Of a DNA stretch of 64,000 bases, positions 6,481 through 14,563 are shown piece by piece. The stretch comes from a virus. Below the pieces are notes generated by a model. It was not told where the DNA came from and did not search any database. It saw only the letters and a list, made by a program, of their open reading frames with translations. Position 1 is the first letter of the stretch, and each line of letters starts with the position of its first letter. Location of the stretch: IMG/VR virus record IMGVR_UViG_3300043570_000998, positions 1 through 64,000 of that record; one strand, 5' to 3'. Made by a program: the position numbers and the translations under genes.

Positions 6481-8433
6481 GTGGTAGCACAATCATTCAC
6501 TCTTGGAGGAACAACAAGTTCCCCATTTAGTGGTGTTAACAACGCTGATTATGTTTCTGAATATAGACCTCAAGCCCAATATGTCTCTCCTTTATCTGGA
6601 GCATTCTTAGCAAATGGAACACCAGGATATGCTACTGGAGCAGGTGTTGTAGGAACTAGCGAAGTACTTAGAAGCGATGGACTTTATTATAGACCGCTTC
6701 TTTGGACTTCAATTTCAATGACTATGAGTGCTGGCAGCAGTACAGTTCAACTGCAAATTGCTAGTAATTCAAATGGTAGTGGTGGAGGTAATGGACCAAA
6801 TCAAGGAGATGCATCAACTGTAACTTGGAACTCAGCAAATGCAACAGAACCTCTTCAAGATATAGGGTTTTCCTGCACAACGACTGGGGCAAATGAAAAC
6901 TACTATCCTGGTTTTGAAAAACAAGATACAAATACAACTACGTTCCGACGAGGAGTATCATCTAATACAACTATTGCACCAAATGGCATTTATTTCAACG
7001 GAACGTTAGTTTCAGCTTGGGCAGGGAACTCTTTGAGGGCTACCGTTTCCTGGTGGCACGTTCCAAATCATCCAACATCATTAACTGCAACTGGTGGAAC
7101 TAATCCTGGAGAAGTCAACCTGTCTTGGACAGCCCCTGACGATAATGGAGGTGATGCAGTTTATGGATATCGAATTGCGTACAAAAAGACTGGAACTGCA
7201 ACGTGGTTTGTATATGGAACAAGTACCTATCAATCACCATCAAATACAACATCAACTTCAGAAACTCTAAGAGGGCTTGATCCAGGATCTGAATATTCTT
7301 TTGTTGTAGCAGCACTCAACATTGTAACTGATAGACATAATGGACCATCAGCTTATCCAAGTAGAATTTATGCAGACTATTCAGCAACTACAGCTCACAC
7401 AGGACAGAATTCAAACATTGCTACTGGAACAGCTACTGCACTTGCAGACGTTGCTCCTGAATTTGGGGCATACAGTGAGGTTCTTGCTAAATTTGTAGCA
7501 GCAAACCCTCAAGTTAGAGGAACTTCCGCTTGGTTCGATGGTACGCCTTGGATTTATGATGGATCTAAATGGAATCGACCTCTTCAAGTAACTGGCGGAA
7601 ATACTGCTACATACACCTCTGCAGGAATAACCTATACTGTTCATACTTTTTCTTCTTCTGAAAATTTTTATGTAAAAGAATGTCAAGCAGGACTAGCAAT
7701 TAGCTACCTCATTGTTGGTGGCGGAGGCGGCGGTGGTGGTAGATATATGGGTGGCGGAGGAGGAGCAGGAGGAGTTCTTTCTGGAACTGCCACTCTGACC
7801 TCTAATACAAACTACGGCATAGTAGTTGGCACTGGCGGTGCTGGTGGTTCTGCAGAAGGAGTTAAAGGTGTTACAGGAAAAGATAGTTCTTTTAATAGCA
7901 TAATCGCTAAGGGCGGTGGTGGAGCAGGGGCTTGGGTCTTTGCAGCAGGTGCAGCAGCTGGAGACGCACAGGGTCTTCCTGGTGGATCTGGTGGTGGTAA
8001 TTCTGGATATCTTGCAACAGCTGGTGGACTTGGTACAGCTGGTCAAGGTAATAATGGTGGTGTAGGTGCAACCTATGGTGCTGGAGGAGGTGGTGGAGCA
8101 GGGGCTGTAGGCTCTAACGGAACTGCAACTGTTGGTGGTGCTGGTGGTGTAGGAGTTTCTAATTCAATTACAGGTTCTGCTGTATTCTATGGAGGCGGTG
8201 GTGGTGGAGGTTCTTACAGCTCTGCAACTGTTCCTCAAGGTGGTAATGGTGGTGGAGGTAATGGAGCTCCTGGTCCAGCCAATACATCTGGTGGCGTTCC
8301 AACAGCTGGCACGAATGGTCTCGGTGGCGGCGGAGGTGGAGCTAATGGATACGGAACTACTGGAGCTACAAATGCTGGTGCTAGTGGTGGTAATGGCGTG
8401 GTAATTATTAGCTATATTTCAAGTATTACATAG
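6481..8433 (+). CDS. Tail-fibre protein: fibronectin III plus glycine-rich tip
   Basis: 650 residues, GTG start at 6481 with TAGGAG eight bases before it. Residues 1-190 are beta-rich, residues of about 195-325 are a fibronectin III domain (VNLSWTAPDDNGG, VYGYRIAYKK, EYSFVVAALN) paralogous to that of the 1178 gene. A W-x-G segment (SAWFDGTPWIYDGSKW) near 345 follows. From about residue 400 the protein is a glycine-rich domain opened by YLIVGGGGGGGG and closed by NGVVIISYISS, the signature of the phage Gly-rich tip domain. Poly-Gly runs in such domains can pack as polyglycine helices, as in the S16 phage gp38 adhesin. Receptor binding is therefore a likely role. Confidence 0.75.
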   Translation: MVAQSFTLGGTTSSPFSGVNNADYVSEYRPQAQYVSPLSGAFLANGTPGYATGAGVVGTSEVLRSDGLYYRPLLWTSISMTMSAGSSTVQLQIASNSNGSGGGNGPNQGDASTVTWNSANATEPLQDIGFSCTTTGANENYYPGFEKQDTNTTTFRRGVSSNTTIAPNGIYFNGTLVSAWAGNSLRATVSWWHVPNHPTSLTATGGTNPGEVNLSWTAPDDNGGDAVYGYRIAYKKTGTATWFVYGTSTYQSPSNTTSTSETLRGLDPGSEYSFVVAALNIVTDRHNGPSAYPSRIYADYSATTAHTGQNSNIATGTATALADVAPEFGAYSEVLAKFVAANPQVRGTSAWFDGTPWIYDGSKWNRPLQVTGGNTATYTSAGITYTVHTFSSSENFYVKECQAGLAISYLIVGGGGGGGGRYMGGGGGAGGVLSGTATLTSNTNYGIVVGTGGAGGSAEGVKGVTGKDSSFNSIIAKGGGGAGAWVFAAGAAAGDAQGLPGGSGGGNSGYLATAGGLGTAGQGNNGGVGATYGAGGGGGAGAVGSNGTATVGGAGGVGVSNSITGSAVFYGGGGGGGSYSSATVPQGGNGGGGNGAPGPANTSGGVPTAGTNGLGGGGGGANGYGTTGATNAGASGGNGVVIISYISSIT

Positions 8434-8440
8434 GAGAAAA

Positions 8441-8587
8441 ATGACAAAGTATAAAATTACCGTTTCAGAAACAGGCTCTGAAGAATTTATTGTTGAAGCA
8501 GACTCTTCAAATGAAGCAATTGAGTTAGTTAAGATTCAATTGGGTATTTTAGAAATATCTGGCGATATTGAAACTATTGAAGAATAA
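8441..8587 (+). CDS. Small acidic 48-residue protein
   Basis: ATG at 8441, seven bases after the preceding stop, with TAGGAG at 8431-8436 as ribosome-binding site. The product runs MTKYKITVSE to a very acidic end (DIETIEE), and the pattern of a strand, a helix rich in Glu/Ala and a second strand looks like a tiny alpha/beta protein. It closes the fibre transcript, immediately before a strong bidirectional terminator. It could be a fibre assembly chaperone, since such proteins often sit after the fibre gene, but nothing in the sequence proves that. Confidence 0.6.
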   Translation: MTKYKITVSETGSEEFIVEADSSNEAIELVKIQLGILEISGDIETIEE

Positions 8588-8604
8588 AACAATATATAAA
8601 TAAA

Positions 8605-8630
8605 GGGGAGCTTTCGCTCCCCAATATTTT
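8605..8630 (+). terminator. Bidirectional intrinsic terminator
   Basis: GGGGAGC at 8605-8611 and GCTCCCC at 8616-8622 enclose a TTTC loop. A-rich bases upstream (AAATAAA) and T-rich bases downstream (TATTTTATTTC) let it work in both directions. It separates the fibre cluster from the convergent glycosyltransferase gene. Confidence 0.85.
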
Positions 8631-9402
8631 ATTTCTTTTTAACTCTAGGCTTGGGTTTTGGTTCTTCAATTTTTTCTGCGGTAAGCATAATCTGGTGAGC
8701 AAACTTACCATTAAAGATATACTCTCCTGCGTGTACAATGTCTACCCAAGGAGCAGCAAATACTTCTCCCCCAAGTTCACGGTATTTACGGCAGAAGTGG
8801 TAATCCTCTGATAACAAGATACCCTGCTCAGTAATACTAGTAGCAAAGTATTCAGTAACCATCTGATTTGCATCAAATGCTCCAGTAGATGTGTTAAGCA
8901 TATACTGTGGGCAATGAGGCTTCATCATTTCAAATACCCCTTTCTTAATGAAAAGCATTCCAGTACCAACTTCGGTTACAGGAACTGGCTCATTAAGTTT
9001 AAAGGTAGTTTCGCCAGGTAGCATATTCATAGCAAAATATCCAGAGTAGTCAGAAAGATTCTCTTTACCGCCAATAGCAGCCTGTCGTACTTGTTCCCAG
9101 TTAATGTTCTTCATTGGATAAATAGCACCAATAACATCTTTGCCAGACTCAATCATATTGATAACATCCATATGGTTAAATCCTTCATCTGCATCAATGA
9201 ATAGTAGTGCGTCAGCACCAGACTTCTCAAACTCATAAACCAGGTTGTTACGAGCACGAGTGATTAGGCTTTCGTTGTAGATCTTAGAAAAAGATACTTG
9301 ATACCCTTTTCTGGCAAGCTCAAAGGTAAGAGCCATTAGACCGTCAACGTAAACGCCTTTACAGTTTCCCCCATACATAGGGGTAGCAATGTGTAAATGC
9401 AT
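8629..9402 (-). CDS. GT-A type glycosyltransferase
   Basis: 257 residues when started at the ATG complementary to 9400-9402; this start has GGAGAG six bases upstream, whereas an upstream in-frame ATG at 9447 has none. The protein opens HLHIATPMYGG, contains SLITRARNNLV, and has ALLFIDADEGF near residue 80, where the D-A-D is the metal and nucleotide-sugar binding DxD motif. A later 'LSEDYHFCRKYRELGG' is typical of the acceptor-side region. The C-terminal KPKPRVKKK tail is basic. It lies on the minus strand, alone between two plus-strand tail regions. It may modify virion proteins, phage DNA or a host surface glycan; the substrate cannot be read from the sequence. Confidence 0.75.
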   Translation of the reverse strand: MHLHIATPMYGGNCKGVYVDGLMALTFELARKGYQVSFSKIYNESLITRARNNLVYEFEKSGADALLFIDADEGFNHMDVINMIESGKDVIGAIYPMKNINWEQVRQAAIGGKENLSDYSGYFAMNMLPGETTFKLNEPVPVTEVGTGMLFIKKGVFEMMKPHCPQYMLNTSTGAFDANQMVTEYFATSITEQGILLSEDYHFCRKYRELGGEVFAAPWVDIVHAGEYIFNGKFAHQIMLTAEKIEEPKPKPRVKKK

Positions 9403-9430
9403 TGTCTCTCCATCTGTTAATTGTTCTAAT

Positions 9431-9439
9431 AGTATACCA
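9431..9439 (-). promoter_or_regulatory. Minus-strand extended -10 for the glycosyltransferase
   Basis: Read on the minus strand, TGGTATACT occupies 9439-9431 and the start codon at 9402 follows after about 28 bases that include the ribosome-binding site. No convincing -35 box is seen. Confidence 0.5.
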
Positions 9440-9475
9440 CGAAACACGTGTGTGGTAAACTTAATTAGGAGAAAA

Positions 9476-12400
9476 ATGGCTAATTTATATGCAGACGCAA
9501 TCTTTACAGATCACCCAACTTGCTTGTGGGCTTTAGACGAAACGATTTCTTTAGTAAGCGTACCTTCAATATCCGCACTTAATATTGCTGTAAGTAATAC
9601 TTATGGAGTAAAGGCAAATGCTTATGGCAATACCAGGTTTCCAGGATATTATCTTTCAGATAGCACAGAAGTTTATGTTAGAAATAACGGTATGCCGTTA
9701 GTCTTTGGATCATCATCGGTAACAAATATTTTGCCAAATGCCGACCACTCTGGTGAACCATCCCTGATTATTCCTGGATTTGGTTTTTTAAACAATGACG
9801 GCAGAGCAAAGAATCTAACTCTTGAAGTTTGGATTAGAGTAACATCATCAACACACTACCCTAGAAAAATAATTGGTCCTATTACTGGAACAGATGGACT
9901 ATATGTTAATGGACCATTTCTTACCTTAAAGGTAGACGACTATGTGGGGTCTCACTATGTTGGCGAGTGGGGTAGACCAATGCTTGTACAGATATACTAC
10001 ACAGGCAGCGGTGCTGGTGTTATCTTAAATGGTGAACAGGTTATATCCCTCACTTTTGACTACAAGAAAATTATTCTTGCATCAAAAACTTCAGTTGGCG
10101 GTGCTGATCAAGACTGGATTGGTTTTTACGCATATTCAAATGTCCCAATTATGCAGGTAGATTGTGTTGCAATTTATCCATATAAAATGTCAGCTCAAAA
10201 AGCAAAGCTTCACTATGTAAAAGGGCAGTCAGTTGACTCACCAGAAACTAGAAATACTTCTTATTCAGATGTCCCAATAATCTTTGACTATCAATTCTCT
10301 AAATATGCAAATAACTATATTTATCCTGGTAGTGGCAGATGGCAAAATGGAATAATTAATAATATTTCTACAGATAATAACTTGCTATCTGTACCAAATT
10401 ATTCTTTACCAGAAATTATTTTTCAGCAAACATCTACGCAAGAGCCAAAAACTGTTGATGGATGGTATGACTTACAAGAAACACTAACAGGTCAAAGTAT
10501 GACAACAACTCTAGTTGACGGTGATTTGCTTGATGATGAGGCTTTCTTTTCAATAAACCCAACAGAATCTGTTATAACAGAAAGTTCAGATGGTGGTACG
10601 CAAACAACAACAATAGAATCTATGTGGTCAAATGGATACCTAGTCTTTAATGAGTTTAATGTTTTATCGGGTAATAATGTAGAAGCTGTTTATGGAGTGT
10701 TTAAGATATTGACTCTGCCAGCAACAAAACAGGTACTATTTAAAATAGTTAATAACCTTGGACAATACTTTGAAGCATCACTACTTGACAATGACATATC
10801 TTATGTATTTGGATCTAGTGCAGGAGTAATTGAAACATTTACATCATCTAATGTGGTTATAGCAAATACTAAGTTTGTAGCAGGTATAGACATTAAAACT
10901 ATAGTTAGTCAGTCAACATCGCAAGATCTTACTGGATTTTTTGCAAATAGATCTTCGTTAAAGATGTATGTTGGTGGAACTTCAACATTTGAAAATACTT
11001 TTACTGGGAATATTTATAAAATTGGATTCTGCAATCAACAAAACTTTGCAAAAATATCAAGCAAGTTTTCAAGCGGTAAAGCAACTAATGCAGAACTAGC
11101 AACATTTGAGTCACACTTTGCATCATATACTCTTATAGGGTCAACTACGTTTGGCTCATTCGGACTTGACATTGCGGTTAATTCTACTTGGGAAGATTAC
11201 GTTCCGCTCTCACTACTCGGAAAAAATGTGGTAAATGATTCTTCTGGAAACCTTGACTACAGGCTTGACTTTATTCAACACAATATTGATTATCCAAATA
11301 TCTCCAATGTGACTAATGCAATAGTTAGATCATATGTAGAGTTTAAAGAAGTTGCTACATCTATTATTGATGTCAGTCAAACAGAAAAAACAAGTGTAAA
11401 CTTATCTTCACCAAATACATACATTGTTGCACCAGATGGCTCTTGGCAAAATAAAAGATATGAGGTTCAAAACAATACAGTTATTAAACTTCCAACTGGA
11501 GGATATGATGATTTTGAAGACCTTGCACTTACAACGTATATAGAATTTTTTATTCCTGGCATTATTAGAAATCCTGTTTCAATTAGATCGCTTCATATTT
11601 CTGCACAAGCACTAACTTATGAAATTCCTACAGAAATTGGTACTAAGCTTGGAAAAGATATTTACTCTTATGGAACAGATAGTGGAAACATCGCCTATAG
11701 ACCTTCATCTATTAACACTTATACTGTTTATAAAAATAGCACTCCATATTTATATCTAAGCAATTATACTGGAATAAAACTTTTAGGGACAACTGATGGC
11801 ACAAGAGGAATTGAGATTCCAATTAATAAAAATCTTAATGATGTATATAAGGTTAATTATGTTCAAATGTCTATGCTCAGTGAGATTGATTTTCCAAATA
11901 CTGCAGCAGAAATTTTTAGAGTAAAAGATTCAACTAAAGAGTTGATTGTTAAAACTGTTAGAGTAGATGCAAATTCTGCAACACTGTCTGTAACTTTAAA
12001 TGGATCTGCCTATGCGGATGCAGATGTATTTGTTGACGGTATACAAAATGGAACAATATATAAAAATCAATGGCATATGATTGGTATTCAATGCGATCCA
12101 CTTCTTACATTTGATAACTTTGGCACTGGCTACATTAGAATTACTGGTCCATTCTTGATTAATAATGTTTCAGATTATCAAATTCCAGCAGACCTTATAC
12201 GAGATAATCAAATCTATGATACTTGGAATGAGTATGTTGTGCCAGCAGATGCAGATAATAACTGGGCAAACGTCTTAACGGTATCGGCAACAACGCAAAA
12301 ATGGCAAGATGCATATATAGACTCTATTCAACAAGTTGGTGCAGTATTAAGTCCATCACAAATATACAACACATATCTTGGCAATAATAGAATAACATCG

Positions 12401-12493
12401 GACGAACAGAACACAAAACTTTCGGTATATTCTGATAGTTATAAAGTTTATCTAGACAACAGGTGGCAAACATATAACATCCTACCCCTATAA
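9476..12493 (+). CDS. LamG-like minor tail protein
   Basis: 1005 residues from the ATG at 9476, which has TTAGGAG nine bases upstream; the frame extends further 5' but without a start signal. The opening YADAIFTDHPTCLWALDE is the usual start of actinophage minor tail proteins with concanavalin-like domains ('xxPxxxWxLdE'). Near residues 115-190 the pattern LTLEVWIRVTSS, then GLYVNGPFLTLKVDD and a VILNGEQV strand reads as a LamG/concanavalin-like jelly roll. Similar jelly-roll features recur in the C-terminal third (AEIFRVKDSTKEL, VDGIQNGTIYKNQWHMIGI). Such proteins sit at the tail tip and probably bind carbohydrate. It ends just before the head operon. Confidence 0.75.
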   Translation: MANLYADAIFTDHPTCLWALDETISLVSVPSISALNIAVSNTYGVKANAYGNTRFPGYYLSDSTEVYVRNNGMPLVFGSSSVTNILPNADHSGEPSLIIPGFGFLNNDGRAKNLTLEVWIRVTSSTHYPRKIIGPITGTDGLYVNGPFLTLKVDDYVGSHYVGEWGRPMLVQIYYTGSGAGVILNGEQVISLTFDYKKIILASKTSVGGADQDWIGFYAYSNVPIMQVDCVAIYPYKMSAQKAKLHYVKGQSVDSPETRNTSYSDVPIIFDYQFSKYANNYIYPGSGRWQNGIINNISTDNNLLSVPNYSLPEIIFQQTSTQEPKTVDGWYDLQETLTGQSMTTTLVDGDLLDDEAFFSINPTESVITESSDGGTQTTTIESMWSNGYLVFNEFNVLSGNNVEAVYGVFKILTLPATKQVLFKIVNNLGQYFEASLLDNDISYVFGSSAGVIETFTSSNVVIANTKFVAGIDIKTIVSQSTSQDLTGFFANRSSLKMYVGGTSTFENTFTGNIYKIGFCNQQNFAKISSKFSSGKATNAELATFESHFASYTLIGSTTFGSFGLDIAVNSTWEDYVPLSLLGKNVVNDSSGNLDYRLDFIQHNIDYPNISNVTNAIVRSYVEFKEVATSIIDVSQTEKTSVNLSSPNTYIVAPDGSWQNKRYEVQNNTVIKLPTGGYDDFEDLALTTYIEFFIPGIIRNPVSIRSLHISAQALTYEIPTEIGTKLGKDIYSYGTDSGNIAYRPSSINTYTVYKNSTPYLYLSNYTGIKLLGTTDGTRGIEIPINKNLNDVYKVNYVQMSMLSEIDFPNTAAEIFRVKDSTKELIVKTVRVDANSATLSVTLNGSAYADADVFVDGIQNGTIYKNQWHMIGIQCDPLLTFDNFGTGYIRITGPFLINNVSDYQIPADLIRDNQIYDTWNEYVVPADADNNWANVLTVSATTQKWQDAYIDSIQQVGAVLSPSQIYNTYLGNNRITSDEQNTKLSVYSDSYKVYLDNRWQTYNILPL

Positions 12494-12495
12494 TA

Positions 12496-12504
12496 TGGTA
12501 TACT
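12496..12504 (+). promoter_or_regulatory. Extended -10 promoter, leaderless type, for the head operon
   Basis: TGGTATACT with TATACT at 12499-12504; ATG at 12512 is seven bases later. An in-frame GTG at 12506 is too close to the -10 to be transcribed, which supports the ATG start. Confidence 0.65.
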
Positions 12505-12511
12505 GGTGGTT

Positions 12512-12895
12512 ATGGAACAGGAAAAGATAGATCCAATTGAGCAAGCTCTTGGTAAAGCAAAACTAACAGTAGTCAAAGAAGAATACTCAGACTTTGGTAC
12601 ATATATTTGGGTAAAGGCAAACGGAAAACCTTTTACTGATGGAAGCAACAATGTTTTGTCTATTGAGTCAATGAAAAATGACCGTGAGCGTATTAAAAAA
12701 CTTATGGATGCCGCTGCATACTATGGAGAAGCAGAAGGTCAGGCTATTTTCTATCCAAACACAAAACAGATTTCAGACGAAACACACTCTGAGCAGATTG
12801 ATCGTATGAAGCAAGGACTAATTCCAAATATGAATGATCTTGGTGCAGTTATTGCAGCAAAGAATACAATAAATGTATACGGAGATGAAGACTAA
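12512..12895 (+). CDS. Conserved-looking protein upstream of portal, unknown
   Basis: 127 residues. The ATG at 12512 is selected because it fits the leaderless promoter; a GTG two codons earlier would lie within the promoter's unwound region. The protein is alpha/beta: MEQEKIDPIEQALGKAKL helix, a DFGTYIWVKANGKPF strand pair, then a long helix (MKNDRERIKKLMDAAAYYG). It ends in acidic DED. It overlaps the portal gene by one base (TAATG), so it belongs to the packaging/head operon. A role as a portal accessory or packaging factor is only suggested by position. Confidence 0.55.
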   Translation: MEQEKIDPIEQALGKAKLTVVKEEYSDFGTYIWVKANGKPFTDGSNNVLSIESMKNDRERIKKLMDAAAYYGEAEGQAIFYPNTKQISDETHSEQIDRMKQGLIPNMNDLGAVIAAKNTINVYGDED

Positions 12896-14499
12896 TGAGT
12901 GAAGAGCCTAGGGAATACATTATCCGTGCAAAGATGGATAATTTTGCAGAGGAAGAAAATGTGTTTAAAGCACAAGATCCATTTATTAAAGACTGGGATG
13001 GTATTAAATCGCTTTCGGGTCTTAATGCAAACTTTAAGCGTCGTGCAACAAGAATGGCAAAAGCTGTAGATATAACACCTGCGTATCTTGATAGTGCAAT
13101 GGCTACAAGTTCAGGTGTTAATGGAGCACGTTCAAAGGAAATTAATCCTGGAACTGTCTACCACAACGGCTATGGTCTCTTTGATGTAATTACCCCACCC
13201 TGGAACCTTTACGAACTTGCAAACTACTACGACACATCATTTGCTAACCACGCCGCTATTGATGCAAAAGTAGAAAACATTGTTGGTCTTGGTTATGACT
13301 TTCAGCCAACAAAAAGTACAATGTTTGCTATTGAGGGGTCTACAGATTCAGCTGCAGAAAAAGCACGTAAGCGTATTGAACGTGCAAGAATTTCAATGCG
13401 TGAATGGATAGAAACACTCAACGACGATGATTCTTTTACAAACACAATGATGAAGTTTTATACAGATGTTCAGGCTACAGGAAATGGATACCTTGAAATT
13501 GGTCGCACCGTGACAGGTGAGATTGGATACGTTGGTCACATTCCCTCAACCACAATGCGAGTCCGTAGACTAAAAGATGGCTACGTTCAGATTATCGGTA
13601 ACAAGGTTGTCTACTTCAGAAATTTTGGGGCAGTTAACCCAAACCCAGTAACTGACGACCCACGACCCAATGAGATTATTCACTACAAGGAATACTCTCC
13701 ACTCAACACATACTACGGAATCCCAGACATTATGTCTGCAATCTCTTCTCTTCACGGAGACCAGCTTGCCTCACAATACAACATTGACTACTTTGGAAAT
13801 AAAGCTGTGCCTCGTTACGTTGTAACCCTTAAGGGTGCAAAACTTTCGGACGATGCAGAGGACAAGATGTTCCGCTTCCTACAGACAAGCCTAAAGGGAC
13901 AGTCACACCGCACATTATATATTCCTCTTCCTGGCGACTCAGAGACCAATAAGGTGGAGTTTAAGATGGAGCCAATTGAGAATGGTGTACAAGAAGCATC
14001 ATTTAATCAGTATCGTATCCGCAACCGTGACGACATTCTTGTTGCTCATCAAGTTCCTTTGTCAAAAATTGGTGGTGGGGATGCTGCAAGCATTGCTGCT
14101 GCTCTTGCACAAGATCGCACATTCAAAGAACAGGTTGCACGTCCTGCACAAACTAATCTTGAAAAAGTTCTTGGCAAAATTATCAGAGAAAAGACAGACA
14201 TTCTTGAGCTTAAGTTTAATGAACTAACACTTACAGATGAAATTGCACAGTCACAGATTCTAGAGCGTTATGTTAAGACACAAATTCTTACACCTAATGA
14301 GGCTCGTGAAAAGCTTGGTCTTGGTCAACGTGCAGACGGTGACGAGGTGTTTCAAATGACACCACGTCAAGCAACTGATGCTCGTGCAAACACTGCACAG
14401 AACAGACAACGCGATACAGAGCGTACAAACAATAATTCAGATAGCACATCAACCACCACTGGAAGAAACGCACAGGGCGAAGGAAGAGCATCTCAATAG
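12895..14499 (+). CDS. Portal protein
   Basis: 534 residues, in the size range of siphophage portals. Features in order: LYELANYYDTSFANHAAIDA near residue 105 (clip/wing lead helix), DVQATGNGYLEIGR near 200, a stem segment with EIIHYKEYSPLNTYYGIPDI, then FQLQ-like crown helices and a low-complexity Asn/Thr/Ser C-terminus. This layout is the PBSX/XkdE type of the HK97 portal superfamily. Twelve copies form the vertex channel through which DNA is packaged and ejected. It is followed by the protease and capsid genes in the standard order. The terminase genes, normally just upstream, are instead about 36 kb away. Confidence 0.85.
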   Translation: MSEEPREYIIRAKMDNFAEEENVFKAQDPFIKDWDGIKSLSGLNANFKRRATRMAKAVDITPAYLDSAMATSSGVNGARSKEINPGTVYHNGYGLFDVITPPWNLYELANYYDTSFANHAAIDAKVENIVGLGYDFQPTKSTMFAIEGSTDSAAEKARKRIERARISMREWIETLNDDDSFTNTMMKFYTDVQATGNGYLEIGRTVTGEIGYVGHIPSTTMRVRRLKDGYVQIIGNKVVYFRNFGAVNPNPVTDDPRPNEIIHYKEYSPLNTYYGIPDIMSAISSLHGDQLASQYNIDYFGNKAVPRYVVTLKGAKLSDDAEDKMFRFLQTSLKGQSHRTLYIPLPGDSETNKVEFKMEPIENGVQEASFNQYRIRNRDDILVAHQVPLSKIGGGDAASIAAALAQDRTFKEQVARPAQTNLEKVLGKIIREKTDILELKFNELTLTDEIAQSQILERYVKTQILTPNEAREKLGLGQRADGDEVFQMTPRQATDARANTAQNRQRDTERTNNNSDSTSTTTGRNAQGEGRASQ

Positions 14500-14501
14500 T
14501 A

Positions 14502-14555
14502 TGTTATACTAAATGTAACAACAATATAACATTGTTGTAAAAAACGGTATATAAT
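14502..14555 (+). promoter_or_regulatory. Promoter pair and hairpin before the protease gene
   Basis: TGTTATACT (14502-14510) is followed by a hairpin, ACAACAAT (14518-14525) pairing with ATTGTTGT (14531-14538), and then TATAAT at 14550-14555. The ATG at 14564 lies eight bases after the second box with no Shine-Dalgarno, so it is another leaderless candidate. The hairpin has an A-rich downstream side and is not a typical terminator. Confidence 0.5.
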
Positions 14556-14563
14556 TAATTAAT

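Noticed and set aside
3293-6492. Several long minus-strand frames opposite the fibre genes
   Set aside because: They are Val/Ser/Pro-rich shadows of Thr/Asn-rich fibre sequence, lack start signals and oppose clear protein families.
7693-8046. Cys/Ser/Thr-rich frame opposite the glycine-rich tip
   Set aside because: Composition is the direct complement of GGT/GGA glycine codons; there is no ribosome-binding site.
1-8433. Diversity-generating retroelement in the fibre region
   Set aside because: There is no reverse transcriptase frame, no template/variable repeat pair with adenine-directed differences, and no IMH-like element near a fibre 3' end.
9389-9475. Extended N-terminus of the LamG-like tail protein from 9389
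   Set aside because: The extra 29 residues overlap the divergent glycosyltransferase start and promoter; the TTAGGAG before ATG 9476 gives a better start.
14518-14538. Hairpin as a terminator after the portal gene
   Set aside because: The stem is A/T-rich and followed by A residues rather than T residues. It is kept only as a structural element in the promoter region.
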